DNA from: Lingula anatina
Lineage: Eukaryota > Brachiopoda > Lingulata > Lingulida > Lingulidae
Assembly: GCF_001039355.2 (NCBI RefSeq)
Contig: NW_019775513.1
Span: 545,052-609,051 of the forward strand
DNA: 64,000 bases
Reading direction: 5' to 3'
The notes under the pieces are model-generated. The model ran no database searches. It saw only the letters and a program-made list of their open reading frames with translations, and was not told the origin of the DNA. Positions 1 through 16,875 of the stretch are shown in pieces. Numbering within the stretch: the stretch's first letter is position 1; each line of letters starts with the position of its first letter. The translations under genes and the position numbers were made by a program.

Positions 1-375
1 GTCTTTGCCAAAAAAAAAGTTCAGGTTTTCTTTCCGGACCCCACTAGCATCCCTGTATAACATTTGTGGTGCTTTTACTGTATAGAATGGGACTATTAGG
101 TTGCCTGCTTTTAAATATTCTTGCTGCCCCTCAATGGGAATGTTGTAATTCTCATAATTTATGACTTGTAAAAATACATTATCTGTAAAATTCACAATTT
201 TCCCCATTGAAAAGATCAAGTCATTAACATGGTTGTTCAACATTTTAAACATCTACATACTTATCTACAACAGCTGTTTTGTTTGAATCCTTGTTCATTA
301 GTCTACATTTTGTGAAAAAAAACACGCATAAACTGGGTATGTTTGGAGAAATGGGCATTTTCTTTTGTTTTATAG
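1..375 (+). other. intron of ABCE1 (left edge of window)
   Basis: This stretch is non-coding and ends in a pyrimidine-rich acceptor with AG at 374-375. I see no exon here for the N-terminal ferredoxin half of ABCE1, so the start codon and first exon(s) lie outside the window. Confidence 0.7.
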
Positions 376-5876
<5,501 letters not shown>

Positions 5877-6038
5877 ATGGAGGAACTCAGTGGAACCAGC
5901 CAGTAGAAGAAACCCATGTAATCTATAAAAGATGATAAACATAAATTGATGCATTTTATGGGGGCATTTGTCAACAGTGCCAGGATCATTTGGAAATATT
6001 TATTGTTTAAAGAGACTGGTTGAAAAATTATACAAATA

Positions 6039-6267
6039 CAGGATGTTCCAAAAATGTACTCACTCTTTGCTTGCCCATAATTAAATATTTTTGTTTTGAT
6101 TTAGATGTTTATTGGCATAAGTGCAAGTTCAGTGATTTTAATTGAAGAAATCAACATCAGAATAATAACATTAAAACATAGCAGCATGGAAACTAAAATA
6201 ATCTCAAAAACAAAAATAAGTTAGAAATTGGCATTCAAAGAGTGAGTACATTTCAGGACACACAATG
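6039..6267. mobile_element. mariner-type MITE with TA target duplication
   Basis: The ends are inverted copies: the left has AAATGTACTCACTCTTTG, and the complement of the right has the same core. The outer ends resemble the mariner consensus CAGGGTGTCCCAAAA (left CAGGATGTTCCAAAA, right degraded). TA flanks both sides (6037-6038, 6268-6269). At 229 bp without an ORF it is non-autonomous. It sits in the presumed ABCE1 3' UTR or just beyond. Confidence 0.65.
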
Positions 6268-6335
6268 TAGTAAGTGATATTTGTTTGCCTTGTCTGTGTT
6301 GTTTTCAAATAATGTAACCTGGTCAGGGCAAGGAA

Positions 6336-6341
6336 AATAAA
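6336..6341 (+). other. candidate polyadenylation signal of ABCE1
   Basis: AATAAA lies about 460 nt after the ABCE1 stop. If used, the mariner MITE would be inside the 3' UTR. No transcript evidence is available. Confidence 0.35.
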
Positions 6342-7895
6342 AACTTTGAATTAATTTTATTGACAATTATAACATGGTGTGGACCACTAAAGGGGACCTG
6401 CATCAGAAACATGTCGACCTCACAAAGCTTAAGTACAATTATACCGTTCTGTTTAGTACGTCATCATGAAGTCTCATGGAAGAAGAAAGATACTGAATCT
6501 TTTTGTTATTTTCTACCGCTATATGCAGTGTTTATTGAAAATTACAAATGAAAAATTGTAACAAAGAAAGTAACATCTTGGAATATGGTGTGGATTTTTG
6601 ATTCTTTGAGTTTTATTTTCAAGATTTTGGGTTCAAAACTCTGGCTGATTTTTTTTCTACAAAACCAACGTGCTGCCTGCGTCACAAAAACTGAGAGTTT
6701 CATACCGGCTGTCTTAAATTAAAACAACTATTTGAAGTAATCCGCTATTGTGCACAACAAAATGATAACATTAACAACCCTAGGCAGAGCACGGCGGTAA
6801 GTCGCTTTTACCCTGTACACGCTCTCTGATACCGTCCGGCATGTAACATTTCGTGCTGGTGATACAGGGTTTCCACAGCTTCGTGAAACGCGGTGCAATA
6901 GCTGAGCCATATTTTAAATGGGTAACCTGACGAAACTATTTTGCTTTCATAGCAGGTGTCGATGGGTTGCATTTGCCAAGACTGAGCAATGGCCTATGTA
7001 CAAGCACCTGCAGGTCCTGGTCATAGGTTAAAAGGCTAGAGCAAGGGGTATCCCGAATTTTCAACAATATTTAGTTGTTACCCAAAACATATTGATTTTC
7101 AAGCTCGAAAACGACATTCTTATTTTGGTTTAATTCGAACGACTGTGCACTTGTATCCCTTGCATTTCCATTTTGCGCTATTTTCGAGCTTCAACTTTTC
7201 ATAACCTAAAATGCGTCAACGTGACTCGGAATGTAAGGACGGGCTATTACAAGGCAAATAGGGGAATGAGGATTGTTTTAAGCCCGTGTACTGCCCATTT
7301 AAGTAAGGTTATTAATGGGCCATCATTGCAGCAACAGACGTGCGTATAACCTTTATAAGCAAGGAAAATGTATTTCTTTCGTGTAAAAAAGAAATTATTA
7401 AAATGGGAGAATATTTCAGTTTTGAAAAATGTGGTGTTCCTCAACTTAATTGCATTCTCCGATTCCATTCCTGCTTGTATATACATAACAGTGTTGTAAT
7501 ATGCAAAAGGTACTCTGCCGCTAGCTATTAAAATCTCCGTTGTAAATTGCTTTGCCAGTATCACTGAGATAAGAACGGGACTAACTCCTTTCATGTCGAA
7601 GCCAAAAGCACTTTTGATTTCGTTTGTACAGGGATATACTGCTCTCTCTCGGTCAATTTTCTTCTTAGGGCATTAAATAAGCATTCGTTACCGCCTGCAC
7701 TTTATCAGTCCATGAAAATATGCTTTCTGCAGGTCGTAAAAAGAAATGTATCTACACTCCTGTTAACAGTCGCTTAGTACAGATAAATTACCTGATACTG
7801 TAGATAGTTAATTTAGTTTCGAGGCCTTACTTAACGATAGGCGAGTGTTCTTTTAGCTTGGTTAAGGATATTCGCTTTGCCAATAATAAGCTTAA

Positions 7896-8140
7896 GGCTT
7901 CGTTCACATGCAATGTCTATTTTCTATTTTCTATTTTCGGTATGTCTTATGATCACGGTCTGTGCACTGAATATCCCGCCGCGTAATTACTGGCAGCGCG
8001 AGCCAGTTACTTATAGTAGCTTATAGTAACTGGCTCGCGCTGCCAGTAATTACGCCTCGGGATATTCAGTGCACAGACCGTGATCATAAGACATACCGAA
8101 AATAGAAAATAGAAAATAGACATTGCATGTGAACGAAGCC
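7896..8140. mobile_element. palindromic PIF/Harbinger-type MITE (copy A)
   Basis: Two 115-bp arms (7896-8010 and 8026-8140) are inverted copies with only two mismatches, around a 15-bp spacer. Ends are GGCTTCGTTCACATGCA, and TAA flanks both sides (7893-7895, 8141-8143). A 3-bp TWA duplication with GG-starting ends is typical of PIF/Harbinger elements. There is no ORF, so it must be mobilised in trans. The near-perfect arms suggest recent insertion. A diverged relative is at 63241-63448. Confidence 0.85.
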
Positions 8141-9049
8141 TAAATCTCGCCACAAAACTTACCGACTACTTGAATAAAATGTATTTATTTATTTATTTAT
8201 TGCAAATGTATAAACTCGTAAAATACGGATTTGGGTTTAGAGTAGTTTATTATTGCACAAGCCGTAGCGTATTCAGGTATTCATGACTGTATGTTCAAAA
8301 ATAGTTTGTCCAAGTCTCCAAAGCCAGAGCCCTAGCTAATTTCTAATGTCTCCGTGCCACAAGATAGAGCCAAGGGTCATCTGTCCATGTTGACCCGTAT
8401 ATCAGTATGACACTGATGTCGTCCCTATCCATTTAGGACATTGCTGCACGTAGAACATGAATAACTATGCACACAATTGGGCCACTGGTGTACAAGAGTC
8501 CTCACAATAAATGCGTATTTTATGTCGCATGAGCTGGCTTATAAAGGTGTAAATGTGTTGTAAACTCTTATTTATATCTCAAATTTTACTCGCCCTGAGT
8601 TTCACAACGTATTTGGATTTGTTATCATCTTGAGAGCGTAATTTAACGTCAGCAATCTGAAACTCGGGATAATTTAAATTGACTTGGCTTAGAAATGTCA
8701 AGGAATTTCATAGAACTGACGATCTCTAGTCTGAATACGCTTTCCGTCCTCGATGTTGAGATCAGAAACTGCTATCGCATGTACTGATAGACTGTACAAC
8801 TCAGGGTGATTTTTGGGATTTCCTGTGGATAAGGTGACGGATGAAATTAAATACTTTTTAAAAGTAAATCAGCCAAGTCAATGTAAGAGGATGTCTATAG
8901 GGATACTTGATATTGCACGTGGAACGCACTGATATCCAATTTGGTTAAATTGATGAAATTCGATACTCACAGACAATTAATTCATGTATGTATATACATC
9001 ATAAAATAAAATAAATATGTGCATACAGGTGCGTTAACGTATTTAACGC

Positions 9050-9544
9050 TTAAAATCGTATAGGAATTCCTTTAGACGCGTTTAATAAATTTGCCAACCA
9101 CTGGTTGCTATCGTCCAAGTAAACATCCTCCATAGGAAGACCGCTAGCACCCGTCCTCTTTTTCCTTTTCATGAATTCGGAAAATATATCATTGAGAACT
9201 ACCCATAAAGCGGGTTCCACCCTTGCAACGATTGTCTCCAAGTCTTTCCTATACTTAAACTTGATCACAGCTGGAGAAACTTGGTCCCTGTCCTGGAAAT
9301 CTATTCTAGGGTTCTGGCACTCTGGGAATTCGTTTGGCCATAGTTGTCGAAATACGGAGTACGTCAGGAGTCCGGAGTCTTTACGTAGGAGAGGGTGGTA
9401 GTTGAAGGCTCCTACTGCATATATTGCCACTGTCCCCCCATAGGGTAGTGGAGGAAGCGCCATGTACCGAGTGGCTATCTCTTCATCCGTTGGGATGCGA
9501 CCGTCGCTGGGAAATGGGTCGAGTAATACATCTCCATTGGTCAT
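9050..9544 (-). CDS. orphan 164-aa ORF, uncharacterised
   Basis: An uninterrupted 164-codon frame runs from ATG at 9544 to a stop at 9050. I do not recognise the family. The composition is protein-like rather than low-complexity: an acidic start (MTNGDVLLDPFPSDG), a Pro/Tyr-rich middle (MALPPLPYGG), several Trp residues, and a basic patch (MKRKKR) near residue 128. No signal peptide or membrane span is visible. Just upstream of the ATG is a plausible splice acceptor (TTATTTCCAG before CAAAATG), so this may be the last exon of a gene with an upstream leader or coding exon. It could also be a fossil ORF of a mobile element. Its length in AT-rich DNA favours a real coding exon. Confidence 0.5.
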   Translation of the reverse strand: MTNGDVLLDPFPSDGRIPTDEEIATRYMALPPLPYGGTVAIYAVGAFNYHPLLRKDSGLLTYSVFRQLWPNEFPECQNPRIDFQDRDQVSPAVIKFKYRKDLETIVARVEPALWVVLNDIFSEFMKRKKRTGASGLPMEDVYLDDSNQWLANLLNASKGIPIRF

Positions 9545-12076
9545 TTTGCTGGAAATAATGTGTAACCTCAGTCATTGCTCATGTATGTTTTACAAAGAGA
9601 GAGAGAGAGAGAGATGTGAGAGTCAATCCCGTGAGAAAGGATCATTACAAACCTTGTACTCAGATAACATCTACCTCAGTGTATTTCATAGTTCGCATGT
9701 CCCGATTTCTTGGCTGGCCTACACAGGTCTTTAAATAAAGTAGGTAACAAGACATTAAGGCGAAAATAAAACAATTCACTTACGTTTTAGCGTTACCTTT
9801 TTCATACTGTTTGTTGAACATATACTTCAATTGTTTTGAGGTTTGTATAACTTCTTTTCAAATTCCCGTTGCATGGGCCGATATTTTTAGGAACCCGTTC
9901 CACTCTTAATCGACATTTTATTCTGGATTTAATGGCACAATACTTATCGCAATGTAGTTATTCAATTGGTAAATGTTGGGGGAAAACATTGCCTAAGCAC
10001 AGGCTATATATAGTCACAATCTATATAATGGTCACAACACCTGTAATTCACATTAACCAACACAACAGATACAGCGATGGGGACTGTGGGCTTGCAGTAG
10101 GCCGCCTTGGCAACCCTGAGTTTCAAAGGACTGACATTGAAAACTTGCATCTCTTTGCTGTAACATATGCCGCTACCGATGCGACGGATAGCGTGTGCGG
10201 GGAAATCGCCGCAGTCAGTACGAGTTCATAAATTCAGGTATAGGTTTTCGAGATCCGAATTTTACACGGGGTCGGGAAGGGGGTGGGTCGGGGATTATTA
10301 TGGGTAAATACCTGTACTTTCCATGGAAAATCTGTATGTAAAGGACATTTTAAAGTTTTAAATTTCAGTTGGGGGGGGGGGGGGGGAGCACATTTCCGTA
10401 TATTGCCTACGCCTGGTGATACTAGTTAACGTGTATCCTGCCATTACACCTGACAGACATGTATTCTTTAAAAAGACATTTCTGTACCTAATTACTTCAG
10501 ATTACTTACCAAAGCGTCTTTTCATCCCTACATGGTTCCCATATTCCTGTGGACCCTTTTTCTTTCTGCGAAACACTTCTATCCACGTCAGCACACTGTA
10601 GGCTTAAGTCGTATCTGAAGAAATGACTGAGTTAATACGTTTCATGACCCTAGATAAAAAGCCAAAAGTTAACCGCAGCACTGAGTGAGTTAAATCAAGC
10701 TTCAGTGATACAGGGGGCGTTTCAAGAACGGGCGATATGCTATGATAGGCGACTATACTAATGTCAACTTTAAAGAACATAGCCGTACATCATTTCGGTC
10801 ACTCTGAGTATCGAATAAAAACGCATAAATGAAGATTGAATACTGCTATTCTCTTATGTCCCAAAGGTCCCCAAATAGTTCAGCCTATACTAGATTATGG
10901 CTAGTTTGGTATATCATCTCAACTATAAAATACTACTGCTTTCATGCAGAGGTGCTGTGCAGAGTCTTCTCCCATTTATTTATGTTTACAAACATGTCAC
11001 TACACCTGTTAGGTATATACAGGTACCTCCTCTGAGTTGACATACCTGATGGTTTACGCTTTGTGAGCACCATGTATTTCATGTCAAGACACACTCCTGC
11101 CTTATCGTTCTAAAAATGCGTCGAATAGCAAGTAATGAATACTGTGCGTGACAAAAGCATTTATTGAATGGTGGTGAACTAGGCATGCGTATCGAGACGG
11201 AGTAAAGAAGACGCTTCTCTTTGGAGCAAGAGATGGCCATCAGTACCAGTAATGAGAAAGGTGTCACCAAGAGCCCTCGGTTGACAATGCGGGTTTACAA
11301 ACGCTCTTTTCCTTGGACGACCGTGATAATTTGGATTTTGACTGTGGTAATATACAGTATGTACCTGTAAACGTAGATTCACTTCATAGTCTACAAAAAA
11401 CATTCGACATCGTCCTTGTATAATAATTTCCCGACTAAGGGGACTTGCCCCCACCCCCACCCCACTTACACATAAACACACACACACCTCTTATTTTTTT
11501 AACCAATGTATTCACACAAAAAATAACGCTGTGGCACACTTGATAAATCTAAAATCTATTAATAACTTAAAACAAGATATGACCTCAGCAAGTAAGTAAA
11601 ACTGGGAACATGCAGGGAAAGCATGTTACTCATTTCCTGTGCCACGTTTCAAAGAAACAAAAACGCACTGCTGCAGTACGGCAAAACTGAATCATTAGAC
11701 TAATAGGTAGTGTTTTTGCAAGGGAGCATAAGACTAATTATGTAAACTAAAAGGAATCGGAATAACAAGGGGGAAACACAAAAAGGACTTGTTTTAGAAC
11801 TATGATCAGTATGAGAGGTTGTTCTGAATAAAAACAAAAGACTGCTTATATCTTTAAAAAAGTGTAAATGCTACTTAAAATACACACACACACACACATT
11901 GGATTTTTTTTAAAGGAAAACGAAAAAAAAACAGGTCAAGAGCGAAATTCTAAAATAGGATATTAAAATGGTAAAATATACTGGCCTATGTATATGGGTG
12001 AAAAGTGAATTGGAGTGCGAAAAGGTTGAAGTGATTTTTCTACTGATTTTCCTGTACACTAATCCATATGGTCGCA

Positions 12077-12116
<40 letters not shown>

Positions 12117-12338
12117 TTTTATTAACGTCTCACGTTTTAAATAAATAAAACCCACCCTACTAAGAGTTATGAGAGACTAAAAGCTGTGCTACTGCATTTA
12201 ACATTCATAAAAGTTCATTAAAATTGTTACTTATCAATAAAATACATAAAAAGGATATTATAAATAAAAGTTTTCAAACATTCTCTTTGTTGTAAGCTTT
12301 GCTTCTTTTCCACATCATTGTGTGTGCTTTTTTCGCTG
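9545..12338. other. gene-poor interval with simple repeats
   Basis: No convincing exon was found. Contents include a (GA)n tract near 9596-9614, a G-run near 10371-10387, a C/CA-rich patch near 11449-11487, (AC)n at 11883-11898 and (AAT)n at 12077-12114. Open frames at 9869-10231 (+) and 11179-11487 (-) lack family features and flanking splice logic. Confidence 0.5.
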
Positions 12339-12345
12339 TATAAAA
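12339..12345 (+). promoter_or_regulatory. candidate TATA box of the first ABIN-like gene
   Basis: TATAAAA precedes a GC-richer stretch ending in a good donor (CACAG|GTATGA, donor at 12489). That stretch may be a non-coding first exon spliced to an acceptor ending at 13248, just before the coding exon. This is inference from sequence only. Confidence 0.35.
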
Positions 12346-12393
12346 TTGTATTTGCTCGTTTCGTAGAGACCCTGCGCGTGGAAGAGAGAGAAA

Positions 12394-12403
12394 GGGAAAT
12401 CCC
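12394..12403 (+). promoter_or_regulatory. kappaB-like site, ABIN-like gene 1
   Basis: GGGAAATCCC matches the Rel/NF-kappaB consensus GGGRNNYYCC exactly. It lies about 50 bp after the candidate TATA box, in the presumed promoter or leader. Confidence 0.5.
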
Positions 12404-12871
12404 CTAGTCAGCTGACCTCACCTCTGTTTTTAGTCACAGAAAGACGCGGGATTTTGCCACCTGGCAGTTAGTGCAAGTATACTCACAGGTATGATTGAAG
12501 CAAGTCTATTCTTAAACAAGGCGTTTGATTAGTTTCGTTGCTGAATATATTTCTAGGAATGTTAACTGTCTGTTACATAGAACGAACTTGCGTTAGTTGC
12601 AATTTAGATAAAACGACGCACATAACCGATGAGGTGTGTAGGCCTACATGAATATCTGTGAGTGTCCATTATACCTAGTGCCTAGAGAGGATATGCGATT
12701 AGGTATGTACTATATGTACAATAATGTGTATATGATATATTTACACCAAAGAAACAGCGGTTGCTACTCATGGCATTGTACAACAAACGTTTTTGTTCAG
12801 CAAGACAAGAAACAAAATGGCAGATATGACTCTATTCCAATGCAAATGAGGTCGCATTTATTTGCAGACGG

Positions 12872-12881
12872 GGGATTCCCC
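12872..12881 (+). promoter_or_regulatory. second kappaB-like site, ABIN-like gene 1
   Basis: GGGATTCCCC fits GGGRNNYYCC, 453 bp before the start codon, inside the presumed first intron. Confidence 0.45.
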
Positions 12882-13274
12882 TTTTATTGTTGAACGTAAC
12901 CATACCTATAGCAAGAAAGATTTGTTTTAGCATACACTTTCGATACCAGCGGAAATAATGCACTGTGTTCTTGGTAATGAGAGTGAAATTGTAAAACAAT
13001 TTGTTCGCGAGAAGATAGTCTTATTGAATCTTCAAATAGTTTTACTGAAAAATATTCATGAAGAATCAATTCTATCCCAACAGTTCATGTTGTAACAGGA
13101 GGAGGGAAATTGCATCAGAAGAGGTATAAGTATAACCAAAGAGTGAGTAGAAATTACCGACAGCGTCAGTTGTGACCCAATCTGGACGAAACCGTCTACA
13201 GGATTGGAAAGTAAGGATCTAATCATCATGAATATTTTTTTTTACTAGAATGAAGTTTCAAGGAGGAAAACTCA

Positions 13275-13328
13275 ATGGGACTAAGTGAAAGTGCATGTAG
13301 TAAAGGATCAACCATCGAGAAACTATGA
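13275..13328 (+). other. upstream ORF overlapping the ABIN-like 1 start
   Basis: A 17-codon frame (MGLSESACSKGSTIEKL) ends in TGA at 13326-13328, which overlaps the main start in ATGATG (13325-13330). A second, shorter uORF starts at 13250. This geometry could allow termination-reinitiation. Coding potential beyond that is unsupported. Confidence 0.4.
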
Positions 13329-15488
13329 TGTCAAAAGATGAGAGTTTGCCCAAGCCAAAGCCGAGGACTCTTCAAAATGAAAGGGGACATATTGATATCA
13401 CATCTCTGTCCATGGAAGACTTTATCTTCCCAGACATTGAAGAAAATACGTCGCCGTCAAAAGATGGTCAAGTTATCCATTCAAAGGTAAATGACTTCAG
13501 TATTACAGTTAGTTAATAAATGATGTTTCTTAGGCTTGAGAGTCTTTCATATTTTGTTGAACGCGGGGTCAGGCATGTGGCCTGGGAATGAAAGGGGAAC
13601 CTATTTCATTTTGCTTAAAAGGACCCAATGTAGAAGTGCAAATGCGGTTACGGGCTTGCTCTTAAAAATATTAAGTTCACAGATTGCAAACTATGATGGA
13701 TTATTTTAGAGTCCCACATGAAGAAGTTTGAAGAAGAATGAAGAAGAAGTTTGTATTAAAGTTTCACTCTCCTGCAACCATGAGTAATAAAAATAATTCA
13801 TCGTCTAATCCCCAAAAAGGAACATACGTTACTGTCACAAATGCAAAAAGTCCAGCTGTGAAACATTTTACTTACTTTGAAAATTCAATCATCACTGGTC
13901 TTGTTCTTAATCTCCTACAAGTATAACGTTTTTGAAAATTAAATACAACTTTGTATTCATACAATTTTATTTTTTGGACGCTTCAGCATGTGAAATGCAC
14001 CACAGCATTGGGTTTGGGTGTAAGGAGTAGCAGTGTCCATCGGTCGTCAGTTGACGTCGGCTGGACGTTTTTCGGTATAAGTACATGCTTTATTACTACT
14101 TTTTCGCAATTAAGAAATGAATAACATGAAAAGCAATAAGGCCTTTTATGTATATTTAACAGTTATACTTTTTTTGCTTCAGAGCGATACCGAAGAACCA
14201 GGATATAGGATTGAAGCGCAAGAGAGAGAACCAGAACTAAAAGGCAGTAGAAAAGACGATGGCCAGACCCTGGACCTTGATTTACGAAAATCAAAACAGC
14301 AACTCTCAGAAACTGCAGCATTGTGCAGAGACTTGGCTGATAAATTAGATCGTGGATACCATAAGCGGGTATGTGTCCAAGTCTTGAATCATTGGGCCTA
14401 CGTGTATTTATTAACTAGTATCTCGACCGATAATGATTTATCGCGCTCAGTAAACAGGAAATTTTCGTTTTGTTTAAGTTATATATCCGATATATAATAT
14501 AAGGTGAATATGAACACAGGACTATACGACTTCCCCAGCTATTCGATGGAGTGAAATTGAAGATGTGATGTGTGTATTTATTTTACCCAATAGTTTACCC
14601 GACTTGTTTTATTTAAGAAACAGGCTGCAAAAGAGCAGAGTCGATTAGTAACTGAGAACGAACGCTTGAAACAACAATTGAAAGAGGTAGGTTGATATTC
14701 TATTCCAAAATTTAGATATTATGTGTTTTGTTTTTTCTTTACATATTACCATCAATATATTAGACAGAAAATAATAAGCATACATGGTGTATTTAGTTTA
14801 GTCTCAAGGCAGACTCATTTCTAAATTGGTTGTTTTCCATTTTAAAGTTCGTGGGTGTTGAATTTTGGATACTTACATCCAGCACTGTACTAAAATTATT
14901 CAAAATCTTTCAACTTTTCTGATAAATGCAGGTTATCGAAGCCAATTTGCGATGGCAAAAGTATAACGAAGAAAGGGAAAACTTTGTGAAAAATGAACTT
15001 AAAAGCAGAAAAACTCACAATTTCGCCAATGGAGTGTCCGGAGCCAGCCTGACAGATGAACAACAAAAAGAAGTTGACAAAATTCTTCTCAACGCGAAAG
15101 CGAAAATATCATCAGTAGAAGAGGAAAATGAAAAGGTCAGTACCCCCGTATTTGTAACACGTTGGATCACCTCTTTCGTTTGTTGTGATGTCGTCAATAT
15201 ACCATAACCTTGCTTTTAATTTCGTTGTAGTTACAGGACTCCATTAGAGAACTTCGACTCATTATTCACCGGAAGGATCAGGAGATAGAGAAACTTAAGA
15301 ATGCCGGAATCCGACAGGATCGCCACCAGTCTTCCCATGACGATGAATATGTCAGTATCCTGCGAGAACAAATCCGCGCCGTGACCGAAGACTTTGAGGC
15401 CGAGAGACGAGACCGCGAGGCAGCGCATTCAAAAATTGTCGAACTTGAAAATCAACTGCGACAGTTGAAGGCCAATTGCTGGCGATAA
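13325..15488 (+). CDS. ABIN/TNIP2-like UBAN coiled-coil adaptor, copy 1
   Basis: ABIN (TNIP) proteins bind linear/K63 ubiquitin through a UBAN coiled coil and restrain NF-kappaB and MAP-kinase signalling in the cytosol. Exons: 13325-13486, 14183-14368, 14618-14686, 14932-15135, 15231-15488; all junctions are phase 0, giving 292 aa. Residues 1-54 are polar. Residues 90-260 are coiled coil, with LRWQKYNEERENFVK near 142-156, which resembles the WQRY-type segment of vertebrate TNIP2. The UBAN core DFEAERRDRE is near 261-270, inside a block resembling TNIP2. NEMO, optineurin and CEP55 share this fold, but the combination fits TNIP2 best. Unlike TNIP2 there is no C-terminal zinc finger; the protein ends KANCWR. 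AATAAA lies at 15492-15497. A second copy is at 33127-36124 (-). Confidence 0.8.
13623..14020. repeat. dispersed element, copy 1 (intron 1 of ABIN-like 1)
   Basis: This stretch aligns in several blocks with 31055-31982, for example AAGGAACATACGTTACTGTC and the 3' part CAGCATGTGAAATGCAC. The right end reads ATTGGGTTTGGGTG, complementary to the left end of the other copy. It is probably a non-autonomous DNA transposon with decayed inverted ends. The small frame at 13738-13926 is part of it, not an exon. Confidence 0.55.
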
Positions 15489-16135
15489 TTTAATAAATTA
15501 TTTTTCCTTTGATGCAAAATTGAATATACTGTATATAACTGCAAATGGTTTACATACTACTGTGTGCTTTATGGTTGTTCTAAACACATACTAGTAAGTA
15601 ATATAGGTGTATAATCTGTACTTTTTCTTTTGAATATACATCAAATGGTGTGGGTTTTTCACCCAACCCCCAATATTTCGACAATTGAACTTAACTTCTA
15701 CTTTTATTGGTTTTAAACCTTATCTACTGTAAAACAAACTCCCAAAACCCCATCAAATGGTCTAGTGAGAAGGAGGGATTCACGTGCAACCCTGTGAAAA
15801 ACAATGAAATAATTTTCTTAATCCTTTCTTAAACCTTGATATCTCGATATTTTTTTCTTATGTGTTCTCAGAGCGAAAAAAATCCCATGGGGGTTGATTT
15901 TAATGATACTGTGAACCCTGTGGCTCAAATATAAGCATTAAAAATTGGGGGTAGGGAAAGAAAATCATCTATACATTGCAATTTAAAACTCTTAATAATA
16001 GCAACAGTTATTTTCTTTTTGAGAAGAAATACCACACCTATCTCATGATAAGTTTCCGGTATATTTATGTAGTATTGACTTACTGACCAAATGGCATTTT
16101 AGAAACTTTTTCAAGCTAATTATTATAATTATTAA

Positions 16136-16875
16136 AAAAACAGCTCCAAAGAAACAATTCCAAAGATTCATCAATACAGTTTCAAAAGAAAGCGAGTAAA
16201 GGGGACTGGAACTGAATGTCAAGAAAACCGAATGCATGGTTGTATCAAATAAAAAACAAATACCCAAATGCAACATCAGTGGCAAAGGAGAAAAAATTAA
16301 ACAAGTATACCGATTCAAATACTACGGATTCATGTTGACATCAGATGCGAAATGCGACACAGACATTAAGAAACGTATATCGATGTCAAAAGACACATCT
16401 AATAGGATGAGCCCAATACTAAAAAACAGAAAGATCTCCATCAACACAAAAAATAAGAACATTGAAATCCTACGTGTGGACGTCAGTACTCTTGCATGGT
16501 TGTGAATCTTGAAATATCCCTTACAAAACAAGAAATTGAAAGCTACCGAAATGTGGTGCCTATGAAGATTGTTGGGAATATCCTGGACAGAAAGAAAGAC
16601 CAATGAAGAAGTGTTACTTCAGATGAAAAAAACAAGAAAAAAATGAAATCTCTGGGCCATATCATCAGAAAAGACGGAATAGAAAAACTGGTACTCTGTG
16701 GGAAAATTGAGGGAAGAAGAAGTAGAGGAAGCTAGATTGATAGCCTTATTGCCTTCGCAACTAATCAGCAACTGTATAATAACGGGTTCATCTAATCAAC
16801 TGAAAATAGTGTAAACTGGAGGATCATGATCGTCGATGATTTCGACAAGGCCTGACACATGTTGATGATGATGAT
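16136..16875 (+). mobile_element. decayed RTE/jockey-like non-LTR retrotransposon, 3' part of RT ORF
   Basis: Translations in shifting frames give the usual C-terminal reverse-transcriptase features of invertebrate non-LTR elements: LELNVKKTECMVV, then FKYYGFMLTSDAKCDTDIKKR, VLLHGCES, and SLGHIIRKDGIEKL followed by KIEGRRSRG. Stops and frameshifts (TAA at about 16196, a frame change near 16480, further stops after it) make it inactive. The end runs into a TGATGATGATGAT tail, as in RTE-type elements with short microsatellite tails. It is 5'-truncated. Confidence 0.75.

Larger units (their letters stand above)
5877..9049. other. intergenic region downstream of ABCE1
   Basis: No gene is supported here. 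It holds the ABCE1 3' flank, a mariner-type MITE (6039-6267), an AATAAA at 6336-6341, unique AT-rich sequence, the palindromic element at 7896-8140 and a short TTTA run near 8182. ORFs here are short and look random. Confidence 0.6.

Noticed and set aside
9869-10231. 120-codon plus-strand frame between the orphan ORF and ABIN-like gene 1
   Set aside because: It opens with TTG rather than ATG, has no family features and no splice context, and is likely a chance ORF.
11179-11487. 102-codon minus-strand frame
   Set aside because: Its first part is encoded by a CA/CCCCA simple repeat; the rest shows no domain or conserved motif that I can see.
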